Source: Halopelagius fulvigenes (GTDB lineage Archaea; Halobacteriota; Halobacteria; Halobacteriales; Haloferacaceae). Taken from it: a DNA stretch of 64,000 nt. Of this stretch, positions 54,070-62,760 are shown piece after piece (position 1 is the first letter of the stretch; the number at the start of each line of letters is the position of its first letter). The translations under genes and the position numbers were made by a program. The notes under the pieces are model-generated. The model made no database searches. It saw only the letters and a program-made list of their open reading frames with translations, and was not told the DNA's origin. The stretch covers positions 186,001 through 250,000 of the forward strand of contig NZ_JBHSXH010000015.1 of the NCBI RefSeq assembly GCF_042662625.1, in the 5' to 3' direction.

Positions 54070-55042
54070 GGAGATCGTCGTTATCCCCGGCGACGGCATC
54101 GGGAAGGAAGTCGTCCCGGCGGCGGTGTCAGTCCTCGAAGCGGTCGGCGACTTCGAGTTCGTCGAGGCCGACGCCGGCGACGCCGTGAAGGAGGAGACGG
54201 GCGAGGCACTGCCCGAGGAGACGTACGAGTTGGCCGCCTCCGCCGACGCCACCCTGTTCGGCGCGGCGGGCGAGACGGCCGCAGACGTCATCCTCCCCCT
54301 CCGAACCGCGGTGGACTCGTTCGTCAACGTCCGCCCGGCGAAGGCGTACCCCGGCGTGGACGCCCTGCGGCCGGAGACGGACCTGGTGTTCCTCAGAGAG
54401 AACACCGAGGGCGTCTACTCGGGCCACGAGGACCGCCTCTCGGAGGACCTCTCGACTCTGACGCGCGTCGTGACCACCTCCGCCTCGGAGCGACTCGCCG
54501 AGTTCGCCTGCGACTACGTGGCAGACCGCGAGTACGACGGGTTCTCCGTCGCGCACAAGGCGAACGTGATGCGCGAGACGGACGGTCGGTTCCGCGACGC
54601 CGTCGTCTCCGTCGCCGAGGACCGCGGCGTCGAGACGGACGAGGTGCTGATGGACGCGTTCGCCACGCGCGTCTGTCTCGACCCGACGCAGTTCGACGTG
54701 GTCGTCTGCCCGAACCTCGCGGGCGACGTGCTCTCGGACCTCGCCGCCGGTCTGGTCGGGGGCCTCGGCCTCCTGCCGTCGGCGAACATCGGGCCCGAAC
54801 GCGCCCTCTTCGAACCCGTCCACGGCACCGCGCCGGACATCGCGGGCGAGGGCGTCGCCAACCCCTCGGCGACCATCGTCTCCGCCGCGATGCTGTTGGA
54901 GTATCTCGGCTACGACGGGGAGGGACGGCGGGTTCGAGACGCCGTCGAGGGCGTCCTCGCCGACGGGCCGCGAACGCCCGACTTAGGCGGCGACGCGTCC
55001 ACCGAGGACGTGACGAACGCCGTCCTCGACCGTCTCGACTGA
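54062..55042 (+). CDS. leuB: 3-isopropylmalate dehydrogenase
   Basis: 326 residues. Oxidatively decarboxylates 3-isopropylmalate with NAD+. The start IVVIPGDGIGKEVVPAAV, LRENTEGVYSGHED, catalytic KANVMRETDGRF, the Asp-metal site GDVLSDLAAGLVGGLGLLPSANIG and the HGTAPDIAGEGVANPSATI loop are all present. Shorter than bacterial LeuB, as in other archaeal members. Last gene of the branched-chain amino-acid run; a 218-base gap follows. Confidence 0.97.
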   Translation: MTEEIVVIPGDGIGKEVVPAAVSVLEAVGDFEFVEADAGDAVKEETGEALPEETYELAASADATLFGAAGETAADVILPLRTAVDSFVNVRPAKAYPGVDALRPETDLVFLRENTEGVYSGHEDRLSEDLSTLTRVVTTSASERLAEFACDYVADREYDGFSVAHKANVMRETDGRFRDAVVSVAEDRGVETDEVLMDAFATRVCLDPTQFDVVVCPNLAGDVLSDLAAGLVGGLGLLPSANIGPERALFEPVHGTAPDIAGEGVANPSATIVSAAMLLEYLGYDGEGRRVRDAVEGVLADGPRTPDLGGDASTEDVTNAVLDRLD

Positions 55043-55260
55043 CCGCCGAGCGCGGTTTTCGTTTCTGTTCCCGTTCGATTCTCGGCCGCGTCCTCGGTTC
55101 CGTTCGCCGACGGCAGTCTCGGCGCGGGACGGACCGCACTCCCGCGGAGCGCCGTGTTCGTTCGTCTTCGGTTTTCGATCGAACCGAACAGAGACGGTCG
55201 ATTCTCGAACACAAACAATTAACAACGAACGGCGGTAATCCGCGTACACGACCGACGCCC
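55043..55260. promoter_or_regulatory. Upstream region of glpR-pfkB
   Basis: Contains a near-palindrome CGGTTTTCGATCGAACCG (55169-55186) and an AT-rich stretch ACAAACAATTAACAACG (about 55210-55226), the likely TATA region about 35-50 bases before the ATG. A likely autoregulatory operator for the DeoR-type GlpR, as proposed for H. volcanii. No gene is seen. Confidence 0.45.
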
Positions 55261-56028
55261 ATGTTACCCGCAGAGCGAAAACGGCGAATCGTGGAACTCG
55301 TTTCGGCGGACGACGGACGGTCCGTCGAGGGTCTCTCGGAGGAACTCGACTACTCGAAGGCGACCATCAGGCGCGACCTTCGGGAGTTAGAGGACCGCGG
55401 CCTCATCGAACGGTCCCACGGAGGCGCAGTCCCCGTCACCACCGTCGGACGCGAACAGACGTACGGACAGAAGGAGGTGCAGAACCTCGACGGGAAGCGA
55501 GCGATAGCGGACGGAGCGGTCTCGGAGATATCGGACGGACAGGTCGTCTTCTTCGACTCCGGGACGACGACGATGCAGGTGGCCCAGAAGGCCCCGAAGG
55601 ACGGGTCCATCCTCGCGGTGACGAACTCGCCGCGTCTCGCCGTCGAACTCGGTAAGGAGGACAACGACGTGAAGTTGACCGGCGGCACCCTCCGCCGCCG
55701 GACGCGCGCCCTGGTCGGACCGACGGCGGAGTCGTTCATGGAGCGGACGAACTTCGACCTGCTGTTTCTCGGCACGAACGCCGTCGACGTGGACGGCGGC
55801 CTGACGACGCCGAACGAGGACGAAGCGCGGATGAAGCAGCTGATGGTCGAGAAGGCGTCCCGCGTCGTCCTCGTCGCGGACACGACGAAGGTCGGAAAGC
55901 GGAGCTTCGTCCAGTTCGCGGAGGTGGACGACGTGGACCTGTTCGTCACGGACGGCGACCTCCCGACCCGCGAACGCGAGGCGTTCGAGAACGAGGGGAT
56001 GACGGTCCGCGAGGTGACTCCGGAGTGA
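55261..56028 (+). CDS. glpR: DeoR-family repressor GlpR
   Basis: 255 residues. An N-terminal winged helix (RKRRIVELVSADDGRSVEGLSEELDYSKATIRRDLRELEDRGLIERSHGGAV) is followed by the DeoR sugar-phosphate sensor domain with FFDSGTTTMQVAQ and TNAVDVDGGLTTPNEDEARMKQLMVEKASRVVLVADTTKVGKRSF. In H. volcanii, GlpR represses pfkB and kdgK1 during growth on glycerol. Here it starts the glpR-pfkB pair and probably controls its own promoter. Its stop overlaps the pfkB GTG. Confidence 0.95.
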   Translation: MLPAERKRRIVELVSADDGRSVEGLSEELDYSKATIRRDLRELEDRGLIERSHGGAVPVTTVGREQTYGQKEVQNLDGKRAIADGAVSEISDGQVVFFDSGTTTMQVAQKAPKDGSILAVTNSPRLAVELGKEDNDVKLTGGTLRRRTRALVGPTAESFMERTNFDLLFLGTNAVDVDGGLTTPNEDEARMKQLMVEKASRVVLVADTTKVGKRSFVQFAEVDDVDLFVTDGDLPTREREAFENEGMTVREVTPE

Positions 56029-56942
56029 CCGACGACCTGGTGACGGTCACGATGAACCCGGCGGTGGACCACACCCTCCGCATCGACGAACCGCTGAAAT
56101 CGGGGGCCGTCGCCCGAACGGACGACGCCCAGTTCGACGCCGGCGGCAAGGGGATCAACGTCTCGAAGTACCTCACCGCGCTCGACGTCTCCGCGCCGGC
56201 GACGGGCTTTCTCGGCGGCCCCTTCGGTCGGATGATCCGGACGCAACTCGACGACGACGGCGTCCCCAACGACTTCGTGGAGATCCCCGACCGGACGCGA
56301 CTGAACACGACCGTCCTGAGTCCGGACGCCGAGTACAAGATAAACCACGACGGCCCGACGGTCGGCGAGGACGCCGTCTCGGACCTCGTCGAACGGGTCG
56401 GGACGCACGACCCGGACACCGTCGTCGTCGCCGGGAGCCTCCCCGCCGGCGTCACGACGGACGCGGTGGACAGACTCGCCCGCGCGGGCGAGTGGGACAC
56501 CGCCGTCGATACGAGCGGGTCGCTCCTCACGGAACTGGACGCCGAGTACCTCGTCTGCAAGCCGAACCGCGAGGAACTGGGCGAGGCGACCGGCCGGTCG
56601 GTCGATTCCATCGAGGAGTGCGCCGCGGCGGCCGCCGAACTCCGGGAGCGAGGCTTCCGCTACGTCGTCGCGTCGCTCGGACCGGACGGTGCCCTCCTCG
56701 TCTCCGAGTCGGAGTCCGTTCACGCGCCCGCCGCGGACGCGGACGTGGTTGATACGGTCGGCGCGGGCGACGCCCTCCTCTCGGGCTTCCTCGCGGGGCT
56801 GGCCCGCGGCGAATCCGAAACCGTCGCCCTCCAGACGGGCGTGACCGTCGCCGCGCGCGTCGTCTCCGTCTCCGGCACCCGCGTGCCCGACTTCGACGGC
56901 GTGTTCGACGCTCGAAGCGGCGTAAACGTCTCTCAGACCTGA
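56025..56942 (+). CDS. pfkB: 1-phosphofructokinase
   Basis: 305 residues, PfkB-type sugar kinase. Phosphorylates fructose-1-phosphate, the PTS product, to fructose-1,6-bisphosphate. The start is a GTG at 56025 that overlaps the glpR stop by 4 bases (GTGA), so translation is coupled. The opening VTVTMNPAVDHTLRIDEPLKSGAV, GGKGINVSKYL and the catalytic VDTVGAGDALLSGFLAGLARGE are characteristic of the 1-phosphofructokinase subgroup. Confidence 0.96.
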   Translation: MTDDLVTVTMNPAVDHTLRIDEPLKSGAVARTDDAQFDAGGKGINVSKYLTALDVSAPATGFLGGPFGRMIRTQLDDDGVPNDFVEIPDRTRLNTTVLSPDAEYKINHDGPTVGEDAVSDLVERVGTHDPDTVVVAGSLPAGVTTDAVDRLARAGEWDTAVDTSGSLLTELDAEYLVCKPNREELGEATGRSVDSIEECAAAAAELRERGFRYVVASLGPDGALLVSESESVHAPAADADVVDTVGAGDALLSGFLAGLARGESETVALQTGVTVAARVVSVSGTRVPDFDGVFDARSGVNVSQT

Positions 56943-57046
56943 CACGAGTGCTCGTTCGTGCCCTCGCACGGGACAAAACGATCAAAAACGCTCGTATCCG
57001 AAAGGGTTTTTGAATTCATTTAGTAACTATCGTGAAGGAGCAGACC
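56943..57046 (+). promoter_or_regulatory. ptfC: Promoter and ribosome binding site of ptfC
   Basis: An AT-rich stretch TTTTTGAATTCATTTAGTAAC (about 57006-57026) lies before a Shine-Dalgarno-like AGGAG (57036-57040), six bases from the ATG at 57047. This supports that ATG rather than the GTG at 57032. Separate promoter from glpR-pfkB is likely. Confidence 0.55.
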
Positions 57047-58195
57047 ATGTCCAGTAAATCAGCGGAGAACGCGTACAGGTCCTACCTGACTTCCGTCAAG
57101 GAGGACCTGATGACCGGCGTATCGTACATGATTCCGTTCGTCACCATCGGCGGTATCTTCCTCGCTCTCGGGTACGCCGTGGCGGGGGTCACCGGCACGG
57201 GCGTCGAGAACGTGTTCGACGCCACGGGGACGCTCGGGTGGTTCCTCTCCCAGATCGGGAGCGCGGGCCTCACCCTCATGGTCCCCGCACTCGGCGCGTA
57301 CATCGCGTACGCCATCGCCGACCGCCCGGGCCTCGCCCCGGGCTTCGTCCTCTCGTGGATACTCCAACAGGGGGCCGTACTGAAGGCGGCGGGCGACGTC
57401 GTCGGACTGCAGGGCGGCGAGGCCGGGGCCGGCTACCTCGGCGCACTCGTCGCCGGCCTCCTCACGGGGTACGTCGCGCTCTGGATCAAGAACCGGGACG
57501 TCCCCGGGTTCGTCCAGCCGATGATGCCGGTGCTTATCGTGCCGGTACTGACGGTGGCGATCCTCGCGCCGATTCTGCTGTTCGTCGTCGGCGTTCCGGT
57601 GGCGACGGCGAACGCGGCGCTGAACGCCTTCCTCGAGGGGGCGCAGGGAGGACAGGCCGTCATCATCGGCGCTCTCCTCGGCGCGATGATGGCCTTCGAC
57701 ATGGGCGGTCCGGTGAACAAGGTGGCGTACCTGTTCGCCGTCGGCCTCATCGGCGAGGGCGTCTACGGGCCCATGGCCGCCGTGATGATCGGGGGGATGA
57801 TCCCGCCCATCGGGCTGGCCATCTCGAACTTCATCGCCCCGCAGAAGTACGCCGCGGAGATGTACGAGAACGCCAAGTCCGGCATCGTCCTCGGCCTCTC
57901 GTTCATCACGGAGGGTGCGATTCCGTACGCCTCCGCCGACCCCCTGCGCGTCATCCCGTCCATCATCGCCGGGAGCGCCGTCGGCGGCGCGATATCGATG
58001 TCGATGAACGTCACGATGCCCGCCCCGCACGGCGGCATCTTCGTCGTCCCCCTCTCGAACAAACCGCTGATGTTCCTCGCGGCCCTCCTCATCGGGTCGC
58101 TCGTCACCGCGGTCATCGCCACGGTCATCAAGCCCGACTTCGACGAACGCGTCGCGGCGGAGGGCGAAACTAGCACGGCGACGTCCAGCGACTGA
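57047..58195 (+). CDS. ptfC: Fructose PTS permease, EIIC component
   Basis: 382 residues, about 8-10 membrane segments. The EIIC-Fru family motifs include GVSYMIPFVTIGGIFLALGYA, the substrate-binding GGPVNKVAYLFAVGL and ITEGAIPYASADPLRVIPS. It moves fructose in as fructose-1-phosphate in concert with EIIB and EIIA. Unlike enteric FruA, EIIC, EIIB and EIIA are separate proteins here. A hydrophilic tail ends the protein. First gene of ptfC-ptfA-ptsH1-ptsI-ptfB. Confidence 0.96.
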   Translation: MSSKSAENAYRSYLTSVKEDLMTGVSYMIPFVTIGGIFLALGYAVAGVTGTGVENVFDATGTLGWFLSQIGSAGLTLMVPALGAYIAYAIADRPGLAPGFVLSWILQQGAVLKAAGDVVGLQGGEAGAGYLGALVAGLLTGYVALWIKNRDVPGFVQPMMPVLIVPVLTVAILAPILLFVVGVPVATANAALNAFLEGAQGGQAVIIGALLGAMMAFDMGGPVNKVAYLFAVGLIGEGVYGPMAAVMIGGMIPPIGLAISNFIAPQKYAAEMYENAKSGIVLGLSFITEGAIPYASADPLRVIPSIIAGSAVGGAISMSMNVTMPAPHGGIFVVPLSNKPLMFLAALLIGSLVTAVIATVIKPDFDERVAAEGETSTATSSD

Positions 58196-58243
58196 GGACG
58201 AACACAACTACCTTACGAATCCCGTTCCCATATTCGAACGAAA

Positions 58244-58708
58244 ATGCTCGAAGATGACATCGACCGACTGTTGCCGAAAGCGCACATCTCGCTCGAAGAG
58301 CCTCCGGCGTCGAAGGAGGGAGCCATCGAGTACCTCCTCGACCTCATCGTCGAGAACGGTCGCGTGACCGACCGCGAGGCGGCGCTCGAAGCCCTGCACG
58401 AACGCGAGAAGGAGGCGACCACCGGCGTCGGCATGGGTATCGGCATCCCGCACGCCAAGACCGAGGCCGTCGAGGAACCGTCCGTCGCGTTCGCTCGCTC
58501 TCAGGAGGGCATCGACTTCGACGCGATGGACGACGAGCCCGCGAAACTGCTGTTCATGATTCTCGTCCCCGCCGAGGGCGGCGAGGAACACCTCCAGATC
58601 CTCAGTTCGCTCTCGCGGGCGCTCATGCACGAGGACGTCCGCGAGAAACTGCTAGACGCCGAGAGTAAAGACACCGTCCAGAACACCGTCCGGGAGGCGG
58701 TCGAGTGA
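58244..58708 (+). CDS. ptfA: Fructose PTS EIIA component
   Basis: 154 residues. EIIA-Fru domain with GMGIGIPHAKT, phosphorylated His70. It accepts phosphate from HPr and gives it to EIIB. It follows ptfC by 48 bases and overlaps ptsH1 by one base (TGATG). The C-terminal ALMHEDVREKLLDAESKDTVQNTV fits the family. Confidence 0.96.
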   Translation: MLEDDIDRLLPKAHISLEEPPASKEGAIEYLLDLIVENGRVTDREAALEALHEREKEATTGVGMGIGIPHAKTEAVEEPSVAFARSQEGIDFDAMDDEPAKLLFMILVPAEGGEEHLQILSSLSRALMHEDVREKLLDAESKDTVQNTVREAVE

Positions 58709-58977
58709 TGCCCGAACGCGTCGTCACCGTCGTCCCCGAGGACGGCCTGCACGCGCGCCCGGCGTCGCTGTTCGTCGAACGGGCCAACGAGTACGACGCG
58801 ACGGTCGAGGTCGGCCCCGCCGACGGCGACCTCGTGAACGCGTCGAGCATGCTCTCGGTCACCGGCCTCGGCGTCGCCGCGGGCGACGAGGTTCGCCTCG
58901 TCGCGGAGGGCGAGGACGCCGAGGCGGCACTCGACGCTCTGGAGGAGATACTTACCACGCCCGAGGACGAACTCTGA
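58708..58977 (+). CDS. ptsH1: Phosphocarrier protein HPr
   Basis: 89 residues from the ATG at 58708; a GTG three bases earlier would add one residue and overlap the ptfA stop, so it is less likely. DGLHARPAS has the phosphorylated His15; the Ser46-equivalent lies in ASSMLSVTGLG. Close paralogue of the protein at 8147. It passes phosphate from EI to PtfA, and probably also to DhaM. Confidence 0.97.
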   Translation: MPERVVTVVPEDGLHARPASLFVERANEYDATVEVGPADGDLVNASSMLSVTGLGVAAGDEVRLVAEGEDAEAALDALEEILTTPEDEL

Positions 58978-58980
58978 ACT

Positions 58981-60684
58981 ATGACCGAACGACGATTCGA
59001 CGGCATCGGCGTGACGCCCCTCTCGGGGGTCGGAACGGTCGTCTGGTACTCGCCCGACGCGGAACTCGACGACCCGCCGGAACCCGAGGAAGTGGACACC
59101 GAGGCCGAGACGGCCCGGTTCGATGACGCCCGGACGACCGCCAGAGAGGAACTAGAGGCCGAACGCGAGCGAACCGCCGAACGCGTCGGCGAGGACGAGG
59201 CGGCGGTGTTCGACGCGCACGTCCAGTTCCTCGACGACCCGCAGATAACCGACGGCGTCGAGGAGCGAATCGGGGACGGCCTCCCGGCCGAACACGCCGT
59301 CTCCGAGACGTTCGCGGGGTTCATCGAGCAGTTCGAGGGGATGGAGGGTCGGATGGCCGAACGCGCCGACGACCTGCGCGACGTGCGCGACAGACTCGTG
59401 CGCGTCCTCTCGGGCGGCGAACGCGTGAACCTCGGCGACCTGCCGGAGGGGAGCGTCGTCCTCGCGGAGCGACTGACGCCCAGCGACACGGCGCAACTGG
59501 ACCCCTCGAAGGTGGCCGGGTTCGTCACCATCGCCGGCGGCCGAACGTCGCACGCGGCCATCTTCGCCCGGTCGCTGGCGCTTCCGGCCGTCGTCGGCGT
59601 CGGCGACGAACTGCACGAGGTCGAAGACGGCACCGACGTGGTGGTGAACGGCACCGACGGCGTCGTCGTCTTCGACCCCGACGAGGAGACGCGGGAGGCC
59701 GCCGCGGGCGGCGACGACGCGGAGATCCGCGCGGACCCCGTCTCGACGGCCGACGGCACGGAGATAGAAATCGCCGCCAACGTCGGGACGCGGACGGACC
59801 TCGGCCCGGCGACGGAACGCGGCGCGGACGGCATCGGCCTCTACCGCACCGAGTTCCTCTTCCTCGACAGGGAGTCACCCCCGGACGAGGACGAACAGTA
59901 CGAGGCGTACGTCGAGGCACTCGACGCGTTCCCTGACGGGCGCGTCGTCGTCCGAACGCTCGACGTGGGCGGCGACAAGCCCATCGACTACCTCGACCTG
60001 CCCGAGGAGGAGAACCCGTTCCTCGGCGAACGCGGCATCCGTCGCTCCCTCGGCCCCGACTCGGACCTGTTCGAGACGCAACTCCGCGCACTCCTGCGCG
60101 CCTGCGGGAGCGAGAACGGCGACGGGTTGGCCGTCATGCTCCCCCTCGTCGCCACCGTCGAGGAGGTTCGGGCCGCCCGCGAGAAGATGGACGAGGTGGC
60201 CGCCGACTTGGACGAGGAGGGCGCAGAGTACGCCCGTCCGGAGTTCGGCGTGATGGTCGAGACGCCCGCCGCGGCGTTCGTCGCGGACGAACTCGTCGAA
60301 CACGTCGAGTTCTTCAGCATCGGTACGAACGACCTCGCGCAGTACGTGATGGCCGCCGAACGCGGCAACGAACGCGTCTCCGAACTCGGCGACTACCGCC
60401 AACCCGCGGTCCTCCGAGCCATCCGCGCGACGGTCGAAGCGACGGAGGGCGCGGACGCGTGGGTCGGCATGTGCGGCGAGATGGCGGGCGACCCCGACCT
60501 GACGGCGTTGCTCCTCGGCCTCGGACTCGACGAACTCAGCATGAGTGCGGTCACCGTCCCGCAGGTCAAGGAGGCGGTGACGAAGACGTCGCTCCCGGAC
60601 GCCCGAGCACTCGCCGAGGACGCCCTCGACGCCGGCACGAAAGATGAAGTACAGAGAGTGTTAACAAACAACATCCAACGATGA
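58981..60684 (+). CDS. ptsI: PTS enzyme I (PEP-protein phosphotransferase)
   Basis: 567 residues, full-length EI. It takes phosphate from PEP and gives it to HPr. GGRTSHAAIFAR carries the active His191; the PEP site includes GIGLYRTEFLFLDR, RTLDVGGDKPIDYL and the C-terminal GMCGEMAGD with Cys498. Starts 3 bases after ptsH1 and overlaps ptfB by 4 bases (ATGA), so the energy-coupling and sugar-specific parts are made together. Confidence 0.97.
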   Translation: MTERRFDGIGVTPLSGVGTVVWYSPDAELDDPPEPEEVDTEAETARFDDARTTAREELEAERERTAERVGEDEAAVFDAHVQFLDDPQITDGVEERIGDGLPAEHAVSETFAGFIEQFEGMEGRMAERADDLRDVRDRLVRVLSGGERVNLGDLPEGSVVLAERLTPSDTAQLDPSKVAGFVTIAGGRTSHAAIFARSLALPAVVGVGDELHEVEDGTDVVVNGTDGVVVFDPDEETREAAAGGDDAEIRADPVSTADGTEIEIAANVGTRTDLGPATERGADGIGLYRTEFLFLDRESPPDEDEQYEAYVEALDAFPDGRVVVRTLDVGGDKPIDYLDLPEEENPFLGERGIRRSLGPDSDLFETQLRALLRACGSENGDGLAVMLPLVATVEEVRAAREKMDEVAADLDEEGAEYARPEFGVMVETPAAAFVADELVEHVEFFSIGTNDLAQYVMAAERGNERVSELGDYRQPAVLRAIRATVEATEGADAWVGMCGEMAGDPDLTALLLGLGLDELSMSAVTVPQVKEAVTKTSLPDARALAEDALDAGTKDEVQRVLTNNIQR

Positions 60685-61151
60685 AATTAGTCGCAATCAC
60701 GTCCTGTCCCACCGGTATCGCACACAGCCAGATGGCCGCGGAGAACCTCGAACAGACCGCCGACAGACTCGGCCACGACATCAAAGTCGAAGTTCAAGGC
60801 GCGATGGGCGCGGAGAACGAACTCAGCAGCGAGGACGTCGCCGAGGCGGACGCGGTCATCGTCGCCTCCGACACCTCCGTCTCCCGGGACCGATTCGAGG
60901 GCAAGCCCCTCGTCAAAGGCACCGTTAAAGACGGCGTCAACGACCCCGAGGGCCTCATCGAACAGGCCGCCGAACTGGTCGAGAGCGGAGAGTCCGGAAC
61001 GGTCGAACTCGACGACGCCGCGGCGGAGGGAGACGACGAGTCCCTCGCGTCCCAGGCGGAACCCGAGAAAGCGAAGGAACCGCAGGGCCAGCGTCGCGGC
61101 GGCGACCCGGAGAAGAGCCTGATCAACCGCCTGAAGAGACTCTTCTCGTAA
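60681..61151 (+). CDS. ptfB: Fructose PTS EIIB component
   Basis: 156 residues. The phosphorylated Cys9 is in TSCPTGIAHSQMAAENLEQ; GAMGAENELSSEDVAEADAVIVASD follows as in EIIB-Fru. It takes phosphate from EIIA and passes it to fructose bound by PtfC. The C-terminal third is hydrophilic and variable. Last gene of the operon; a T/C-rich stretch (CTCTTTCGACGCTCTCTTTCC) follows the stop. Confidence 0.95.
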   Translation: MKLVAITSCPTGIAHSQMAAENLEQTADRLGHDIKVEVQGAMGAENELSSEDVAEADAVIVASDTSVSRDRFEGKPLVKGTVKDGVNDPEGLIEQAAELVESGESGTVELDDAAAEGDDESLASQAEPEKAKEPQGQRRGGDPEKSLINRLKRLFS

Positions 61152-61432
61152 CTCCTCTTTCGACGCTCTCTTTCCTCGGCCGACGCTCTCCGGGAACTGA
61201 CTATTTCCGTCCGGGTAGTCGCAGAACAAACAGTACTCGTATCGAGGCGTTCAAAACCAATCAGCGAAGACGGCCTTCTCGGTGGTTCTATCTGCCGGGC
61301 GAATCCGCGAACTGAACGCTACCGCACTATCTCCTCGGCGTTTCGGTCGAAATCGAACGGACGCGCAGAAACAGTACGCCTTCGCATACGTTATTACGTT
61401 CGCTCGTGAGGATTCGAACGAGGTGACACAGA
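61152..61432. promoter_or_regulatory. Region between ptfB and fba
   Basis: 281 bases without a gene. AAACAGTAC occurs at 61228-61236 and 61368-61376, within longer similar surroundings (CAGAACAAACAGTACTC and CAGAAACAGTACGCC). An AT-rich ATACGTTATTACG (about 61386-61398) is a possible TATA region. A Shine-Dalgarno GAGGTGA (61420-61426) lies 6 bases before the TTG start of fba and matches the haloarchaeal 16S rRNA 3' end well. Confidence 0.5.
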
Positions 61433-62425
61433 TTGCCGTTCTACGGCGGAGATGAACTCGCAAAGGTGTACGACGAGGCCCTAAACGAGGGGTTCGGCCT
61501 CGTCGCCAGCAACGTGGCCGAACCGAACGTCATGATGGGGTTGATGGAGGGCGCGGACCGGGCGGACTCGGATCTCCTCCTGCAGATGAGCGGCGGTGCG
61601 TGTACGTTCGCGGGCGACGGCGACCCGGTGGCCGGGCTGAAGGCGATGGGGAACTATATCGAGGTGATGGCCGACCGGTACGATATCGGCGTCTTCCTCA
61701 ACATGGACCACCAGACGGACCTGGAGTTCATCGAGACGCAGATGGAACTCGACGTCCCCTCCTCGATAATGATAGACGCCTCCCACGAACCGTTCGAGGA
61801 GAACGTCGAGCGGAGTCGCCGCGTCGTCGAGATGGCCGAAGAGGAGGGCGCGGACGTCCTCGTCGAGGCGGAACTCGGCCAGATAAAGGGCGTCGAGGAC
61901 GAAATCGAGTCCGAGGAGGCGTTCTACACGGACCCCGAACAGGCCGTCGAGTTCGTGGACCGGACCGGCTGTGACCTGCTGGCGATATCGGTCGGGACGC
62001 AACACGGCGTCGCCAAGGGGAAGGATCTCGAACTGCGGCCGGACCTCGCGGCGGACATCCGCGAGGCCCTGCGCGACCACGGCCTCGACACGCCTCTCGT
62101 CCTGCACGGGTCCTCGGGCGTCCAACCGGACCAACTCCGACAGATGCTCCAGCACGGTATCTGCAAGGTGAACAAAGACACCCGCTACCAGTACGAGTAC
62201 ACCCGGACGGCGTACGACCTCTACCGCGAGAGCCCCGGGGCCATCGTGCCGCCGGAGGGCGTCGAAGACGACCGGGACACGTTCTTCAACGACACCGAGT
62301 GGTCGCCGAATAAGGACGTGTTCGACCCCCGCGTCGTCGGCCGGGACATCCGCGCCCGCATCGCCGACGTCCACGCCAACTTGGCGGAAGTCGCCGGAAG
62401 CGCGGGTCGAAGCCTCCACAAGTGA
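61433..62425 (+). CDS. fba: Fructose-1,6-bisphosphate aldolase, class II type
   Basis: 330 residues. Cleaves fructose-1,6-bisphosphate to DHAP and glyceraldehyde-3-phosphate. Zinc/substrate motifs: FLNMDHQTDLEFI, MIDASHEPFEENV, EAELGQIKGVEDEIE, VGTQHGVAKG and VLHGSSGV. The start is TTG at 61433, supported by the GAGGTGA six bases upstream and by no in-frame ATG or GTG before the family N-terminus (PFYGGDELAKVYDEALNEGFG). It closes the fructose pathway after ptfB and pfkB. Confidence 0.95.
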   Translation: MPFYGGDELAKVYDEALNEGFGLVASNVAEPNVMMGLMEGADRADSDLLLQMSGGACTFAGDGDPVAGLKAMGNYIEVMADRYDIGVFLNMDHQTDLEFIETQMELDVPSSIMIDASHEPFEENVERSRRVVEMAEEEGADVLVEAELGQIKGVEDEIESEEAFYTDPEQAVEFVDRTGCDLLAISVGTQHGVAKGKDLELRPDLAADIREALRDHGLDTPLVLHGSSGVQPDQLRQMLQHGICKVNKDTRYQYEYTRTAYDLYRESPGAIVPPEGVEDDRDTFFNDTEWSPNKDVFDPRVVGRDIRARIADVHANLAEVAGSAGRSLHK

Positions 62426-62540
62426 GGCGTCGGCGTGCGCTCGGGGCCGCCCGGCGCCCTCGACCCGTCGGCTCTTTAGAAGTTGTCTGAAATTGATCCA
62501 CTCCCCGGTGCTTAAGTCTCTCCCAGTCGATTTCTCACCT

Positions 62541-62690
62541 ATGCCGCAGATTACCCTCGACGAAGAGACGGTGTCGCGCCTCGACAGCCTGCGGGTGGAA
62601 GACGAGGACTACGACGAGATAATAACCGAACTCATCAACATCTACGAGGCGGAGGAGATGACGCTGTTCCACGGCGGCGACGAGATCTGA
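62541..62690 (+). CDS. Small DUF7557-type protein
   Basis: 49 residues from the ATG at 62541. MPQITLDEETVSRLDSLRVEDEDYDEIITELINIYEAEE resembles the small antitoxin-like/DUF7557 haloarchaeal proteins, with a short strand and two helices. A TATA-like GCTTAAGTC (about 62509-62517) is about 27 bases upstream, which fits a leaderless transcript and argues against the earlier in-frame ATG. Function unknown. Confidence 0.75.
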   Translation: MPQITLDEETVSRLDSLRVEDEDYDEIITELINIYEAEEMTLFHGGDEI

Positions 62691-62760
62691 CCGCCGGGAG
62701 TCGAGTTCGCATCGAGGGGACGGCGCACCGCGAGAGGTGACCGACCGTCGGCGCTTCGCG

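Noticed and set aside
57032..57046. GTG at 57032 as the start of ptfC
   Set aside because: The ATG at 57047 has AGGAG six bases upstream and gives the more typical N-terminus; the GTG would place the ribosome binding site inside the coding region.
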